Shown here one piece after another: positions 35,925-44,201 of a DNA stretch of 64,000 nucleotides. This DNA comes from Hansschlegelia quercus. Lineage in GTDB: Bacteria; Pseudomonadota; Alphaproteobacteria; Rhizobiales; Methylopilaceae. The position numbers were made by a program, and so were the translations under genes. The stretch is from positions 434,001 to 498,000 of the forward strand of contig NZ_SIUB01000001.1 of NCBI RefSeq assembly GCF_004310425.1, in the 5' to 3' direction. The notes beneath the pieces are model-generated. The model was not told where the DNA came from, made no database searches, and saw only the letters and a list, made by a program, of their open reading frames with translations. Within the stretch, counting starts at the first letter, position 1, and the number at the start of each line of letters is the position of its first letter.

Positions 35925-36085
35925 AGCGGGCGGTTCGCCACGTTGCCGCCCATCTTGAAGACGGTCACGACATAGAACAGCACGACGAGCGCGCCGAGCA
36001 CCAAACCGAGCGCGACGCTGCGGCTGCGGCGGCGACGCTTCTGCTCATCGGTGAGGACGACGCCCCTCGGCTCCTCGTCGGCCAT
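35921..36085 (-). CDS. coxF: CoxF-like small membrane protein of the cta operon
   Basis: A 54-residue ORF: MADEEPRGVVLTDEQKRRRR, then a basic stretch and one membrane helix (VALGLVLGALVVLFYVVTVF) ending MGGNVANRPL. ATG at 36085 is preferred. An in-frame ATG at 36100 would overlap the ctaB end. Its stop overlaps the ctaG start by four bases. Small single-helix proteins annotated CoxF occur at this position between ctaB and ctaG in related bacteria. The basic cytosolic start and acidic N-terminus fit, but a biochemical role is not known. Confidence 0.85.
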   Translation of the reverse strand: MADEEPRGVVLTDEQKRRRRSRSVALGLVLGALVVLFYVVTVFKMGGNVANRPL

Positions 36086-36090
36086 GGCGT

Positions 36091-37053
36091 TTACATCCAT
36101 CCCGCGATGGGAGCGGTGAAAGCCGGCGCGCCGAGCAACTTCTCGACCAGCAGCACGAGGAACAGCGTCGTGAGGTGGATCAGCGAGAAGCCGAACAGGC
36201 GCCCTGCCGCCTTGCGGGCCGGGGCGCCCGCGCGATGGCGATACACCGCGACCGCCCGCTCCACAAAGATCGCGCCGAGCACGACGGAAGCGACGAGATA
36301 GGCCACGCCGCCGAGGCCGATGAACGCCGGCGCGACGCCGAGCGGGAACAATGCGAGCGCGTAAAGCAGGATCTGGCGGCGGGTCTCGTCAGGACCGGCG
36401 ACCACCGGCAGCATCGGGACGCCGGCGCGCGCGTAATCGTCGGACTTGATGAGCGCGAGCGCCCAAAAGTGCGGCGGCGTCCACATGAAGATCAGCGCGA
36501 CCATCACCGCGGCCTCAAGGCCGACGGAGCCTGCGGCCGCAGCCCAGCCGACCATCGGCGGCATGGCGCCTGCGAGGCCGCCGATCACGATGTTCTGCGG
36601 CGTCCAGCGCTTCAGCCACATCGTGTAGACGACGACGTAGAAGAAGATTGTGAAGGCGAGCAGCGACGCGGCCAACCAGTTCGCCACCAGGCCGAGCATC
36701 AGCACCGAACCGACCGACAGCGTCATGCCGAAGGCGAGCGCCTCGCCCGGCGTCACGCGGCCCGCAGGAACCGGACGGTTCTTGGTGCGCGTCATCACGG
36801 CGTCGATGTCGGCGTCCCACCACATGTTGAGCGCGCCGGAGGCGCCGGCGCCGATCGCGATGCACAGCAGCGAGACGGCCGCGAGCACGGGGTGGATCTG
36901 GGTCGGCGACGCGACGAGGCCGACCAGCGTCGTGAACACGACGAGCGACATCACGCGCGGCTTCAGCAGCGCGACGTAATCCTCGACGCCCGCGAGGCTC
37001 GGCCCGGGAAGGCCGACGCCTGCGTCGATGCGGTTTTCGTCAATCAGCGACAT
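36091..37053 (-). CDS. ctaB: Protohaem IX farnesyltransferase
   Basis: Makes haem O from haem B by adding a farnesyl group, a step towards haem A. The 320-residue, multi-helix UbiA-superfamily protein has the aspartate-rich motif [19 protein letters not shown] and the second motif around [28 protein letters not shown], both diagnostic of CtaB. ATG at 37051-37053. It sits between ctaD, from which it is separated by a strong hairpin, and the coxF-like gene. Confidence 0.97.
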   Translation of the reverse strand: MSLIDENRIDAGVGLPGPSLAGVEDYVALLKPRVMSLVVFTTLVGLVASPTQIHPVLAAVSLLCIAIGAGASGALNMWWDADIDAVMTRTKNRPVPAGRVTPGEALAFGMTLSVGSVLMLGLVANWLAASLLAFTIFFYVVVYTMWLKRWTPQNIVIGGLAGAMPPMVGWAAAAGSVGLEAAVMVALIFMWTPPHFWALALIKSDDYARAGVPMLPVVAGPDETRRQILLYALALFPLGVAPAFIGLGGVAYLVASVVLGAIFVERAVAVYRHRAGAPARKAAGRLFGFSLIHLTTLFLVLLVEKLLGAPAFTAPIAGWM

Positions 37054-37106
37054 GGCCTGCCCGGACTTCTACGCAATGGCCGGACAACAGCGCCGGCTGG
37101 AGAGAG

Positions 37107-37144
37107 CGTCGGGGCGGATCGCGCTTGTCGCGCCCGCCCCGACG
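37107..37144 (-). promoter_or_regulatory. Strong intercistronic hairpin between ctaD and ctaB
   Basis: In the 97-base gap, CGTCGGGGCGG (37107-37117) pairs with CCGCCCCGACG (ending 37144), and CGCG/CGCG pairs inside extend the stem around the loop CTTGT. No T-tract follows on the minus strand. It begins 7 bases after the ctaD stop and probably acts in mRNA processing or stability. Confidence 0.65.
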
Positions 37145-37150
37145 GAGCCG

Positions 37151-38758
37151 TCACTTGATCTGCGGCAGGGTCTCGAACTGATGGAACGGCGGCGGGGAAG
37201 ACAGCGTCCACTCCAGCGTCGTCGCGCCCTCGCCCCACGGGTTCGGGCCCGCGATGCGCTTCTTCGAGAAGGCCTCGAACACGCCATAGAGGAAGATGAA
37301 CACGCCGACGGCCGAGATGTAGGAGCCGAAGGACGAGATCATGTTCCAGCCGTGGAACGCGTCAGGATAGTCCGCGTAGCGGCGCGGCATGCCGGCGAGA
37401 CCGAGGAAGTGCTGCGGGAAGAAGACGAGGTTCACGCCGACGAAGGTGACCCAGAAGTGCAGCTTGCCGATGGTCTCGTTGTACATGTAGCCGAACATCT
37501 TCGGGAACCAGTAATACCAGCCCGAGAAGATGGCGAACACGGCGCCGAGCGACAGCACGTAGTGGAAGTGCGCCACGACGTAATAGGTGTCCTGCAGCGA
37601 ACGGTCGATGCCGGCGTTCGACAGCACGACGCCGGTGACGCCGCCGAGCGTGAACAGGAAGATGAAGCCGATCGCCCAGATCATCGGGGTGCGGAGCGAG
37701 ATCGAGCCGCCCCACATCGTCGCAATCCAGGAGAAGATCTTCACGCCCGTCGGGACCGCGATGACCATGGTCGCGAACACGAAGTAGGCCTGCGTGTTCA
37801 CCGAAATGCCGGTCGTGTACATGTGGTGGGCCCACACCACGAAGCCGACGACGCCGATCGCGACCATCGCGTAGGCCATGCCGAGATAGCCGAAGATCGG
37901 CTTCTTCGAGAAGGTCGAGATCACGTGGGAGATCATGCCGAAGCCCGGCAGGATCAGGATGTACACTTCGGGGTGGCCGAAGAACCAGAACAGGTGCTGG
38001 AACAGGATCGGGTCGCCGCCGCCCGTCGGGTCGAAGAAGGTCGTCCCGAAGTTGCGGTCCGTCAGCAGCATGGTGATCGCGCCCGCGAGAACCGGGAGCG
38101 ACAGCAGCAGCAGGAAGGCGGTGATCAGCACCGACCAGGCGAACAGCGGCATCTTGTGCAGCGTCATGCCCGGGGCGCGCATGTTGAAGATCGTGGTGAT
38201 GAAGTTGATCGCGCCGAGGATCGACGAGGCGCCGGCGAGATGGAGCGCGAGGATCGCGTAGTCCATCGCCGGGCCCGGCTGGCCTTTGGTCGAGTAAGGC
38301 GGGTAGATCGTCCAGCCGCCCGTCACGCCGTGGGAGCCTGCGGCGCCCGGCACGAACAGCGAGATGATGAGCAGACCGATCGCCGGCGGCAGCAGCCAGA
38401 ACGAGATGTTGTTCATGCGCGGGAACGCCATGTCCGGCGCCCCGATCATCAGCGGCACGAACCAGTTGCCGAAGCCGCCGATCATCGCAGGCATGACCAT
38501 GAAGAAGATCATGATCAGGCCGTGCGCTGTCGTGAACGCGTTGAACACGTTCGCGTTGGCGAAGATCTGCATGCCGGGGTTCTGCAGTTCGAGGCGGATG
38601 CCGACCGACAGCGCGCCGCCGAGGATGCCGGCGCAGATCGCGAAGATCAGGTACATCGTGCCGATGTCTTTGTGGTTCGTCGAATAGACGTACCTGCGCC
38701 AGCCCGTCGGGTGGGCGTGGTGCGCGTCGGTCTGTCCGTGCGCCGTAGCGGTCGCCAT
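37151..38758 (-). CDS. ctaD: Cytochrome c oxidase subunit I
   Basis: Catalytic subunit (535 residues, twelve predicted helices) of the aa3 oxidase carrying haem a, haem a3 and CuB. Visible are the low-spin haem ligand region [26 protein letters not shown], the [20 protein letters not shown] motif with CuB His and cross-linked Tyr, the WAHHMYTTG histidine pair, and [18 protein letters not shown] with the haem a3 and haem a histidines. The Glu of the proton channel lies in GHPEVY. ATG at 38758. It follows ctaC by 47 bases. Confidence 0.99.
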   Translation of the reverse strand: MATATAHGQTDAHHAHPTGWRRYVYSTNHKDIGTMYLIFAICAGILGGALSVGIRLELQNPGMQIFANANVFNAFTTAHGLIMIFFMVMPAMIGGFGNWFVPLMIGAPDMAFPRMNNISFWLLPPAIGLLIISLFVPGAAGSHGVTGGWTIYPPYSTKGQPGPAMDYAILALHLAGASSILGAINFITTIFNMRAPGMTLHKMPLFAWSVLITAFLLLLSLPVLAGAITMLLTDRNFGTTFFDPTGGGDPILFQHLFWFFGHPEVYILILPGFGMISHVISTFSKKPIFGYLGMAYAMVAIGVVGFVVWAHHMYTTGISVNTQAYFVFATMVIAVPTGVKIFSWIATMWGGSISLRTPMIWAIGFIFLFTLGGVTGVVLSNAGIDRSLQDTYYVVAHFHYVLSLGAVFAIFSGWYYWFPKMFGYMYNETIGKLHFWVTFVGVNLVFFPQHFLGLAGMPRRYADYPDAFHGWNMISSFGSYISAVGVFIFLYGVFEAFSKKRIAGPNPWGEGATTLEWTLSSPPPFHQFETLPQIK

Positions 38759-38805
38759 GCCGGTCGTCTCCTCAGTGTTCTTTCAAGCGCCCTGGACGGA
38801 CCGGC

Positions 38806-39669
38806 TCAACGCGCCGCGACGTTGGTCGCGTCCGCGCCGGGCGTGGCTTGCGCGAGCACCTTCTTAGCTTCGTCAAGGCTCGTCTTCGCCGCCGCGAGCC
38901 ACTTGTCGTAGATCTCCTGGGAGACGACCTGGATCGAGATCGGCATGGCGTCATGCGCGAAGCCGCAGAGCTCCGAGCACTGGCCGTAATAGATGCCTTC
39001 CTTCTCGGCCTTGAACCACGTCTCGTTCAGGCGGCCGGGAACGGCGTCGACCTTCACTCCGAAGGACGGGATCGTGAAGGAGTGGATCACGTCCTCGCCA
39101 GTGACTTCGACGCGCACCACCTTGTTGATCGGCACGACCGCCACGTTGTCGGTCGCGAGCTGGCGCGGCTGGCCGGGCTGAAGCTCGTCGTCGACCAGCA
39201 TCAGCTGCGTCATCGTAAGTTCGCCCGCGTCGGGATAGACGACGTCCCAATTCCACTGGCGGCCGACGACCTTGATCGTGAGGTCGGCCGGGGGCGGCGA
39301 GTACTGGGCGAACAGCAGCCGGAACGACGGAATCGCGATCACCACCAGGATGAGCACGGGAAGGATCGTCCAGGCCACCTCGAGCAGCGTGTGATGCGTG
39401 GTCTTGGAGGGGACCGGGTGCGCCTTCTCGTTGAAGCGGACCACGCAGATGACCAACAGCGCCAGCACGAACAGGACGATCACCGCCATGATCGCCAGAA
39501 TGAACGAGTGGAACTCGTGCGCCTGCCGGAACACCGGGGTCACCGCGTCCTGCAGCCCGAACTGCCAGGGAGAGGGCTGACCCGTTCCCGCCATCGCCGA
39601 GCCGGCGCTGAACAGCGCGGCCGCAGTCGCGGCGATACGGAGCGTCGTCTTCACTGCTGGGGCGAACAT
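38806..39669 (-). CDS. ctaC: Cytochrome c oxidase subunit II
   Basis: CuA-carrying subunit, 287 residues. A signal peptide (ending near SAMAGTGQ) is followed by two membrane helices (about 50-75 and 93-113) and a periplasmic cupredoxin domain. The CuA site is seen as the early histidine in EDVIHSFTIPSFGVK and YYGQCSELCGFAHDAMPI. GRQWNWDVVYP is the aromatic electron-entry patch. The first gene of the cta operon, it is preceded by a leader containing a hairpin and divergent from an IalB-like gene. Confidence 0.98.
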   Translation of the reverse strand: MFAPAVKTTLRIAATAAALFSAGSAMAGTGQPSPWQFGLQDAVTPVFRQAHEFHSFILAIMAVIVLFVLALLVICVVRFNEKAHPVPSKTTHHTLLEVAWTILPVLILVVIAIPSFRLLFAQYSPPPADLTIKVVGRQWNWDVVYPDAGELTMTQLMLVDDELQPGQPRQLATDNVAVVPINKVVRVEVTGEDVIHSFTIPSFGVKVDAVPGRLNETWFKAEKEGIYYGQCSELCGFAHDAMPISIQVVSQEIYDKWLAAAKTSLDEAKKVLAQATPGADATNVAAR

Positions 39670-39697
39670 GCGTGCAGGCCTCTCGTCGCTTCCCGAT

Positions 39698-39715
39698 GGC
39701 GCCCGTTTGGGCGCC
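39698..39715 (-). promoter_or_regulatory. Leader hairpin upstream of ctaC
   Basis: GGCGCCC (39698-39704), loop GTTT, GGGCGCC (39709-39715): a perfect 7-bp stem ending about 28 bases before the ctaC ATG on the minus strand, inside the probable 5' untranslated leader. On the plus strand a weak T-run (TTGTTGT) follows, but no plus-strand gene ends there, so a terminator role is unlikely. Confidence 0.5.
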
Positions 39716-39851
39716 TTGTTGTCACGCGGCCTGATCGCCGGGGCAAGCCCCTGGACGCCAGCGCCGCTCTTGGCGGTCGGGAAAGACGATCAGAGTCTGA
39801 TCGGAACCTCGGTTCCGGACCCGTGGAGCCCACCCTTCAGCGGGGTCTTGA

Positions 39852-39864
39852 AACCATAATGGTT
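39852..39864. promoter_or_regulatory. Palindrome in ctaC / ialB-like divergent intergenic region
   Basis: AACCAT-A-ATGGTT is a 13-base palindrome in the 373-base gap 39670-40042, roughly 180 bases from each start. It might be an operator shared by the oxidase operon and the IalB-like gene. It is short and could be chance. Confidence 0.35.
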
Positions 39865-40042
39865 ACAAAAGCTCAATGTGGCGATTTGGGGGGGTCGATG
39901 CGGCATTTGGGCGCGAAGGCGGCGGCACGGCGCCGCGGCGCCTGAACCGCCTGTGGTCCTTGGGCCCGCAACCGTGCTCTGCTTGACAGGGCGGCGCGCT
40001 CTGGTACCCCGCTCATCGCCTTCCATTCGGAGCAAGCCGATC

Positions 40043-40543
40043 GTGACTTTCCGCAAACGGGCCAGCGTTCTCCTCGCGTCGCTCCTCGCCTGCGCCCCCG
40101 TCGGGGCCTTTGCGCAGGGGGCCGTGAAGGCGTCGCACGGCGATTGGCAGATGCGTTGCGACACGCCCCCCGGCGCGCAGGGCGAGCAGTGCGCGCTGGT
40201 GCAGAGCGTCACCGCGGAGGACCGCCCGAATGTCGGCCTCACCGTCATCATCCTGAAGACGGCGGACAAGAAAAGCCGCCTGCTCCGCGTTCTGGCGCCG
40301 CTTGGCGTGCTGCTGCCGTCCGGCCTCGGGCTGCGAATCGATCAGGCGGAAGTCGGCCGCGCGGGCTTCGTCCGCTGCCTGCCCAATGGCTGCGTCGCCG
40401 AGGTCGTGCTGGAGGACACGCTGGTGAACCAGCTCCGCACCGGCAAGCAGGCGACCTTCATCATCTTCCAGACGCCCGAAGAGGGCATCGGCGTTCCGGT
40501 CTCGCTGAACGGATTTGGCCCGGGGTTCGACGCGCTGCCGTAA
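40043..40543 (+). CDS. Invasion-associated locus B (IalB) family exported protein
   Basis: A 166-residue protein starting at GTG 40043 with GGAG 10 bases upstream. The longer frame back to 39878 lacks similarity. The signal peptide (FRKRASVLLASLLACAPVGA, ending AFA) precedes the IalB domain: SHGDWQMRCDTPPGAQGEQCALVQSV, VTIILKTADKK-like strand, PLGVLLPSGLGLRID, GFVRCLPNGCVAEVVL. The paired cysteines (MRC...EQC, RC...GC) are typical. The family is widespread in non-pathogenic Hyphomicrobiales, so the name does not imply virulence. Convergent with the pabC-like gene, 10 bases apart. Confidence 0.88.
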   Translation: MTFRKRASVLLASLLACAPVGAFAQGAVKASHGDWQMRCDTPPGAQGEQCALVQSVTAEDRPNVGLTVIILKTADKKSRLLRVLAPLGVLLPSGLGLRIDQAEVGRAGFVRCLPNGCVAEVVLEDTLVNQLRTGKQATFIIFQTPEEGIGVPVSLNGFGPGFDALP

Positions 40544-40553
40544 CGGCGGAACG

Positions 40554-41378
40554 TTATCCCAGCCGAGATGCTCCGCAGGCCTTCGCGACTGCGGCCGCGA
40601 TCACCTGAACCCGCGCGTCGTTCCCCATCGACCGACCATCCATTGACGTCACCGGCATCACCAGCCGCACGCTGTTCGTCGCGAAGACGACGTCCGCCAT
40701 TGCAAGCTCGCCAGGCGCGACGAGTCTTTCTTCGGGCTCAAGTCCGAGCTCCGTCGCGAGCTCCAGCACGAGTCCGCGGACGATCCCCGGTAATACGCCT
40801 TCGCTTAACGGCGGGGTCACGAGCAATTTATCGTTAACCATAAAAAGGTTGGCCATCGACGTGCACGCGGCGCTTCCGCCCGCGCTCAGCATCAGCGCGT
40901 CGTCCGCTCCCGCCCGCTTGGCCTCGTCGAACGCCAGCACATTGTCGAGGTAGCACAGCGTCTTGGCGCGGGACGTGAAGGAGGTGGGGTTGCGCCGGAC
41001 GGAGACGGTCGCGAGCCTGATCGGCGCGCCGACCACGCCCTGCGGATAAGGCGACGACGACGCGATCACCGTCGTAGCGCCGTTCTCGGGAATCGCCAGC
41101 CCGCGCGCCCCGGCGCCCCGCGTCGCGGTCAGCCGGATCACTCGATCGCCGCCCTGCCCCGCCAGCGCTTTGACCTCCGCCTCCAGCATCACGCGATCGA
41201 GCGGCAGCCGAATCTCCTCGGCGGCCGCCATCATCCGATCAAGATGGTTTGCGAGCAGCGCCGGTTCGCCGCCGAAGACCGCGATCGTCTCGAACAGCCC
41301 GTCGCCCAGCGTCAGCCCGCGGTCGGCGAGGTCGAACGGCGCAAGGCCCGGACTGTCGGCGCCGTTCACACGGAGCAT
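40554..41378 (-). CDS. pabC: Aminotransferase class IV, probable aminodeoxychorismate lyase
   Basis: PLP fold-type IV enzyme of 274 residues. ATG at 41376-41378 (MLRVNGADSPGLAPFDLADRG) overlaps the pabA end by 13 bases. LTLGDGLFETIAV at the N-terminus, the catalytic lysine in FTSRAKTLCYLDNVLA and the phosphate-binding loop LLVTPPLSEGVLPGIVRGLV are visible. Given direct linkage to pabB and pabA it most likely makes p-aminobenzoate from aminodeoxychorismate for folate. A D-amino-acid or branched-chain aminotransferase is less likely. Confidence 0.85.
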   Translation of the reverse strand: MLRVNGADSPGLAPFDLADRGLTLGDGLFETIAVFGGEPALLANHLDRMMAAAEEIRLPLDRVMLEAEVKALAGQGGDRVIRLTATRGAGARGLAIPENGATTVIASSSPYPQGVVGAPIRLATVSVRRNPTSFTSRAKTLCYLDNVLAFDEAKRAGADDALMLSAGGSAACTSMANLFMVNDKLLVTPPLSEGVLPGIVRGLVLELATELGLEPEERLVAPGELAMADVVFATNSVRLVMPVTSMDGRSMGNDARVQVIAAAVAKACGASRLG

Positions 41379-41959
41379 GCGACCCGCGCGTCGGCTTTGG
41401 CGAGGAAGTTCTCCAGCAGCCGGTGGCCGCCTTCCGTAAGGATCGATTCCGGGTGGAACTGCACGCCGTAGGTCGGGTGCGCGGCGTGCGCTAGCGCCAT
41501 GACCTCGCCCTCCTCCGAACGCCCGGTGACGCGCAACGGGCCGGCGTAATCGGGGCCGAGCTCGACGATCAGCGAGTGGTAGCGCGCGACGGCGACGGGA
41601 TCGGGCAGTCCCTCGAACAGCCCGGTGCCGTCGTGGACGACCCGCGAGGCGCGGCCATGCAGCGGACGGCGCGCGCGCGTCACGCTGCCGCCGAAGGCCT
41701 GGCCGATCGCCTGATGGCCGAGACAGACGCCGAGGATCGGGACCTTGCCCGAGAGCGCGCGGATAAGGTCGAGCGAGATCCCCGCCTCGTTCGGGCTGCA
41801 TGGACCGGGCGAGACCACGATCGCGTCGGGCTCGAGCGCCGCGACGCCCTCCACGGTGATGGCGTCGTTGCGCACGACATGCGGCTCCCGCCCGAGCTCC
41901 TCGAAATAGCGGGCGAGGTTGAAGACGAAGCTGTCGTAATTGTCGAGCAGCAGGATCAC
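41366..41959 (-). CDS. pabA: Aminodeoxychorismate synthase glutamine amidotransferase subunit
   Basis: Class I glutamine amidotransferase, 197 residues. The nucleophile is Cys79 in LGVCLGHQAIGQAFGG, with His169 and Glu171 in VQFHPESIL. The N-terminal MILLLDNYDSFVFNLARY is shared by PabA and TrpG. It may serve both folate and tryptophan synthesis, but coupling to pabB (ATGA overlap) and pabC indicates folate. No trp genes occur in the window. Confidence 0.9.
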   Translation of the reverse strand: MILLLDNYDSFVFNLARYFEELGREPHVVRNDAITVEGVAALEPDAIVVSPGPCSPNEAGISLDLIRALSGKVPILGVCLGHQAIGQAFGGSVTRARRPLHGRASRVVHDGTGLFEGLPDPVAVARYHSLIVELGPDYAGPLRVTGRSEEGEVMALAHAAHPTYGVQFHPESILTEGGHRLLENFLAKADARVACSV

Positions 41960-43386
41960 CGGACGCCTCCCGCCGCGCGCGGGGCGATCCCGTCTTCAGC
42001 GAGCGATCCGCCGAAGGCCTCGAACACGGCGCGCGCCTTGGTCAGCGTCTCGTCATATTCCGCCGCGGGGTCGGAAAGCGCGGTGATGCCGCCGCCGGCC
42101 TGGAACACGGCCTTGCCGTTGGCGATGGTCGCGGTGCGGATCGCGATGTTGAAATCGGCGTCGCCCGAAAAACCCATCCAGCCGATCGAGCCGCAATAGA
42201 CGCCGCGGGCGTGGCGCTCGAGTTCGGTGATGATCTCCATGGCCCGTACCTTGGGCGCGCCGGTGATCGAGCCGCCGGGGAAGCTCGCGCGCAGCAGATC
42301 GGTGACGCCAAGACCTTCCCGCAGCCGGCCGGTGACGACCGAGACGAGGTGGTGGACCGACGCGTAGGTCTCGAGCCCGCACAGCGTCGGGACCTCGACG
42401 CTGCCGGGGCGGCAGACGCGCGAAAGATCGTTCCGCAGCAGATCGACGATCATGACGTTCTCGGCGCGATCCTTTTCCGAATCGATCAGCGCGCGGGAGG
42501 CGGAGCCGTCGGCGATCGGGTCCGTCCAGCGCTTCGCCGTGCCCTTGATCGGCCGCGCCTCGACCCGGTCGCCCTCGACGCGCAGGAAGCGCTCGGGCGA
42601 GGACGAGGCGATCACGAAGTCGTTGAAGGCGAGGTAGGCCGCGAACGGCGCGGCGTTGCGGCGGCGCAGGCGGCGGTAGAAGGCCCAAGCGTCGAAGTCC
42701 GGTCCGACCTCGGCGATAAAGCGCTGCGCGACGTTCGCCTGGAAGATGTCGCCGGCAAGCACGTATTCCACCGTCTTCGCGATCGCCTCGACGTAAGCCG
42801 CGCGATCGAAATTCGACGCAAACACCGGCGCGCTCGGGGCGGCTTCGGGTCGCGGCTCCGTTGCGCGCGACAGCTGGGCGAGCGCCGCTTCCGCCCGCGC
42901 CTTCGCCCGCGCCTCGCGCTCGGGCCCTGCCGGCGCCGGCGCGCCGGTCGAGATCAGCCACGCTCTGTCTTTGTGGTGGTCGCAGGCGACGACCCAGTCA
43001 TAGAGCGGCAGCACGGCCTGGGGCGTGCCGAGATCGTCGATCTCCGTCTCCGGCAGCCGCTCGATCAGCCGCCCGTATTCGTAACCGATGAAGCCTGCGG
43101 CGCCGCCCTGGAACGGCGGCAGGTCCGGGATGGCGGGCGCGCGGCCGGCCTCCAGCGCGAGCCCGATCGCCGTCAGGGGATCGCCCTCGACGGGCTTTCC
43201 GGCGAACGTCGCCCGTCCCCCGCGCACCTCTAGCACGGCGTAGGGGTCAGCCGCGAGGTAGGAGTATCGCCCGAGCCCGGCATGCGGCATCGCGCTGTCG
43301 AGGAAGACGACATAGGGCGCCTCGAGCAGCCGTTCGGCGAGCGCCGGCATGTCCGTCGTCGGGAGTTCGTGAACCTGCATCGGCAA
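41956..43386 (-). CDS. pabB: Aminodeoxychorismate synthase component I
   Basis: Chorismate-utilising enzyme, 476 residues. The C-terminal half has VEARPIKGTAKRW, where PIKGT is the PabB signature contrasting with PIAGT in most anthranilate synthases, plus LRNDLSRVCRPGSV, LRASFPGGSITGAPKVRAMEII and GVYCGSIGWMGF. The N-terminal domain begins MPMQVHELPTTDMPALAERL. Start ATG at 43386 is divergent from gntK with a 220-base gap. First gene of pabB-pabA-pabC. Confidence 0.93.
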   Translation of the reverse strand: MPMQVHELPTTDMPALAERLLEAPYVVFLDSAMPHAGLGRYSYLAADPYAVLEVRGGRATFAGKPVEGDPLTAIGLALEAGRAPAIPDLPPFQGGAAGFIGYEYGRLIERLPETEIDDLGTPQAVLPLYDWVVACDHHKDRAWLISTGAPAPAGPEREARAKARAEAALAQLSRATEPRPEAAPSAPVFASNFDRAAYVEAIAKTVEYVLAGDIFQANVAQRFIAEVGPDFDAWAFYRRLRRRNAAPFAAYLAFNDFVIASSSPERFLRVEGDRVEARPIKGTAKRWTDPIADGSASRALIDSEKDRAENVMIVDLLRNDLSRVCRPGSVEVPTLCGLETYASVHHLVSVVTGRLREGLGVTDLLRASFPGGSITGAPKVRAMEIITELERHARGVYCGSIGWMGFSGDADFNIAIRTATIANGKAVFQAGGGITALSDPAAEYDETLTKARAVFEAFGGSLAEDGIAPRAAGGVR

Positions 43387-43606
43387 AAGCCAGTCCCGCG
43401 CGGGAGCGTCCGCGCTCCAATCTGTCGTTGCCGTCCAAGATAGTGATAGCGGAGCGCCGCGTCATGCGCCGCTGCGCCGCGGGCTCTTTCAACGCGGCCG
43501 GCCTGTGCTATGCCGCTTGCGGCCTTCTTTCTTGAAGATGCCGCGCCAAACGCAAAGCGACCGACGGAACCGTTTCATACGGCAGACCGCATGAGGGAGC
43601 GTTAGA

Positions 43607-44164
43607 GTGCCCGAAAGCACGGGGAATGGGATCTGCATCGTCGTCATGGGCCCGTCGGGCGTCGGGAAAACGACGATCGCTAAAATGCTTGCGACGCGCC
43701 TCGGCTGGGATTTCGCCGAGGCCGACGAATTCCACCCACAAGCGAACATCGACAAGATGTCCAAGGGCATTCCGCTCGAAGACGACGATCGCTGGCCGTG
43801 GCTGCGGCTTCTCCGCGACTGGATCAGCGGCGAGCAGGGCAAGGGCCGCGACGCCGTGGTGACCTGCTCGGCGCTCAAGCGCAGCTATCGCGACGTGCTG
43901 CGCGAGGCCGGAAGCTCCGTCCGCTTCCTGGAGTTGACGGCCGACCCGGCGCTTATCGAGGACCGGCTGTCGCGCCGCACCGGCCACTACATGCCGCCCT
44001 CGCTGCTCACCTCCCAGTTCCAGACCCTGGAGCCGCTCGGAGGCGACGAGAACGGGACGCGCGTCTCCGTGGAACTGACGCCGGACGAGATCGTCGAGGC
44101 CGCGCTTCGTGCGCTCGGCCTCGCGGACCGAGCCGCCGAAGCGCCGGCGGCAGCGCAGAACTGA
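43607..44164 (+). CDS. gntK: Gluconokinase
   Basis: Phosphorylates D-gluconate to 6-phosphogluconate for the Entner-Doudoroff or pentose phosphate routes. It has 185 residues with P-loop GPSGVGKTT (residues 15-23), FAEADEFHPQANIDKMSKGIPLEDDDRWPWL (substrate-binding, typical of GntK), TCSALKRSYRD and LSRRTGHYMPPSLL. The start is GTG at 43607 with GGGAG about 7 bases upstream. The permease gene follows after 37 bases, giving a two-gene gluconate-use operon. No gntR repressor gene is adjacent. Confidence 0.95.
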   Translation: MPESTGNGICIVVMGPSGVGKTTIAKMLATRLGWDFAEADEFHPQANIDKMSKGIPLEDDDRWPWLRLLRDWISGEQGKGRDAVVTCSALKRSYRDVLREAGSSVRFLELTADPALIEDRLSRRTGHYMPPSLLTSQFQTLEPLGGDENGTRVSVELTPDEIVEAALRALGLADRAAEAPAAAQN

Positions 44165-44201
44165 ACTCGTTCGCTTATCCCTTCTCGAAGGCGCCACCCG
44201 C

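Noticed and set aside
37028-38911. 627-codon plus-strand frame opposite ctaD
   Set aside because: Antisense to a textbook subunit I gene. His/Asp/Arg-rich composition without homology.
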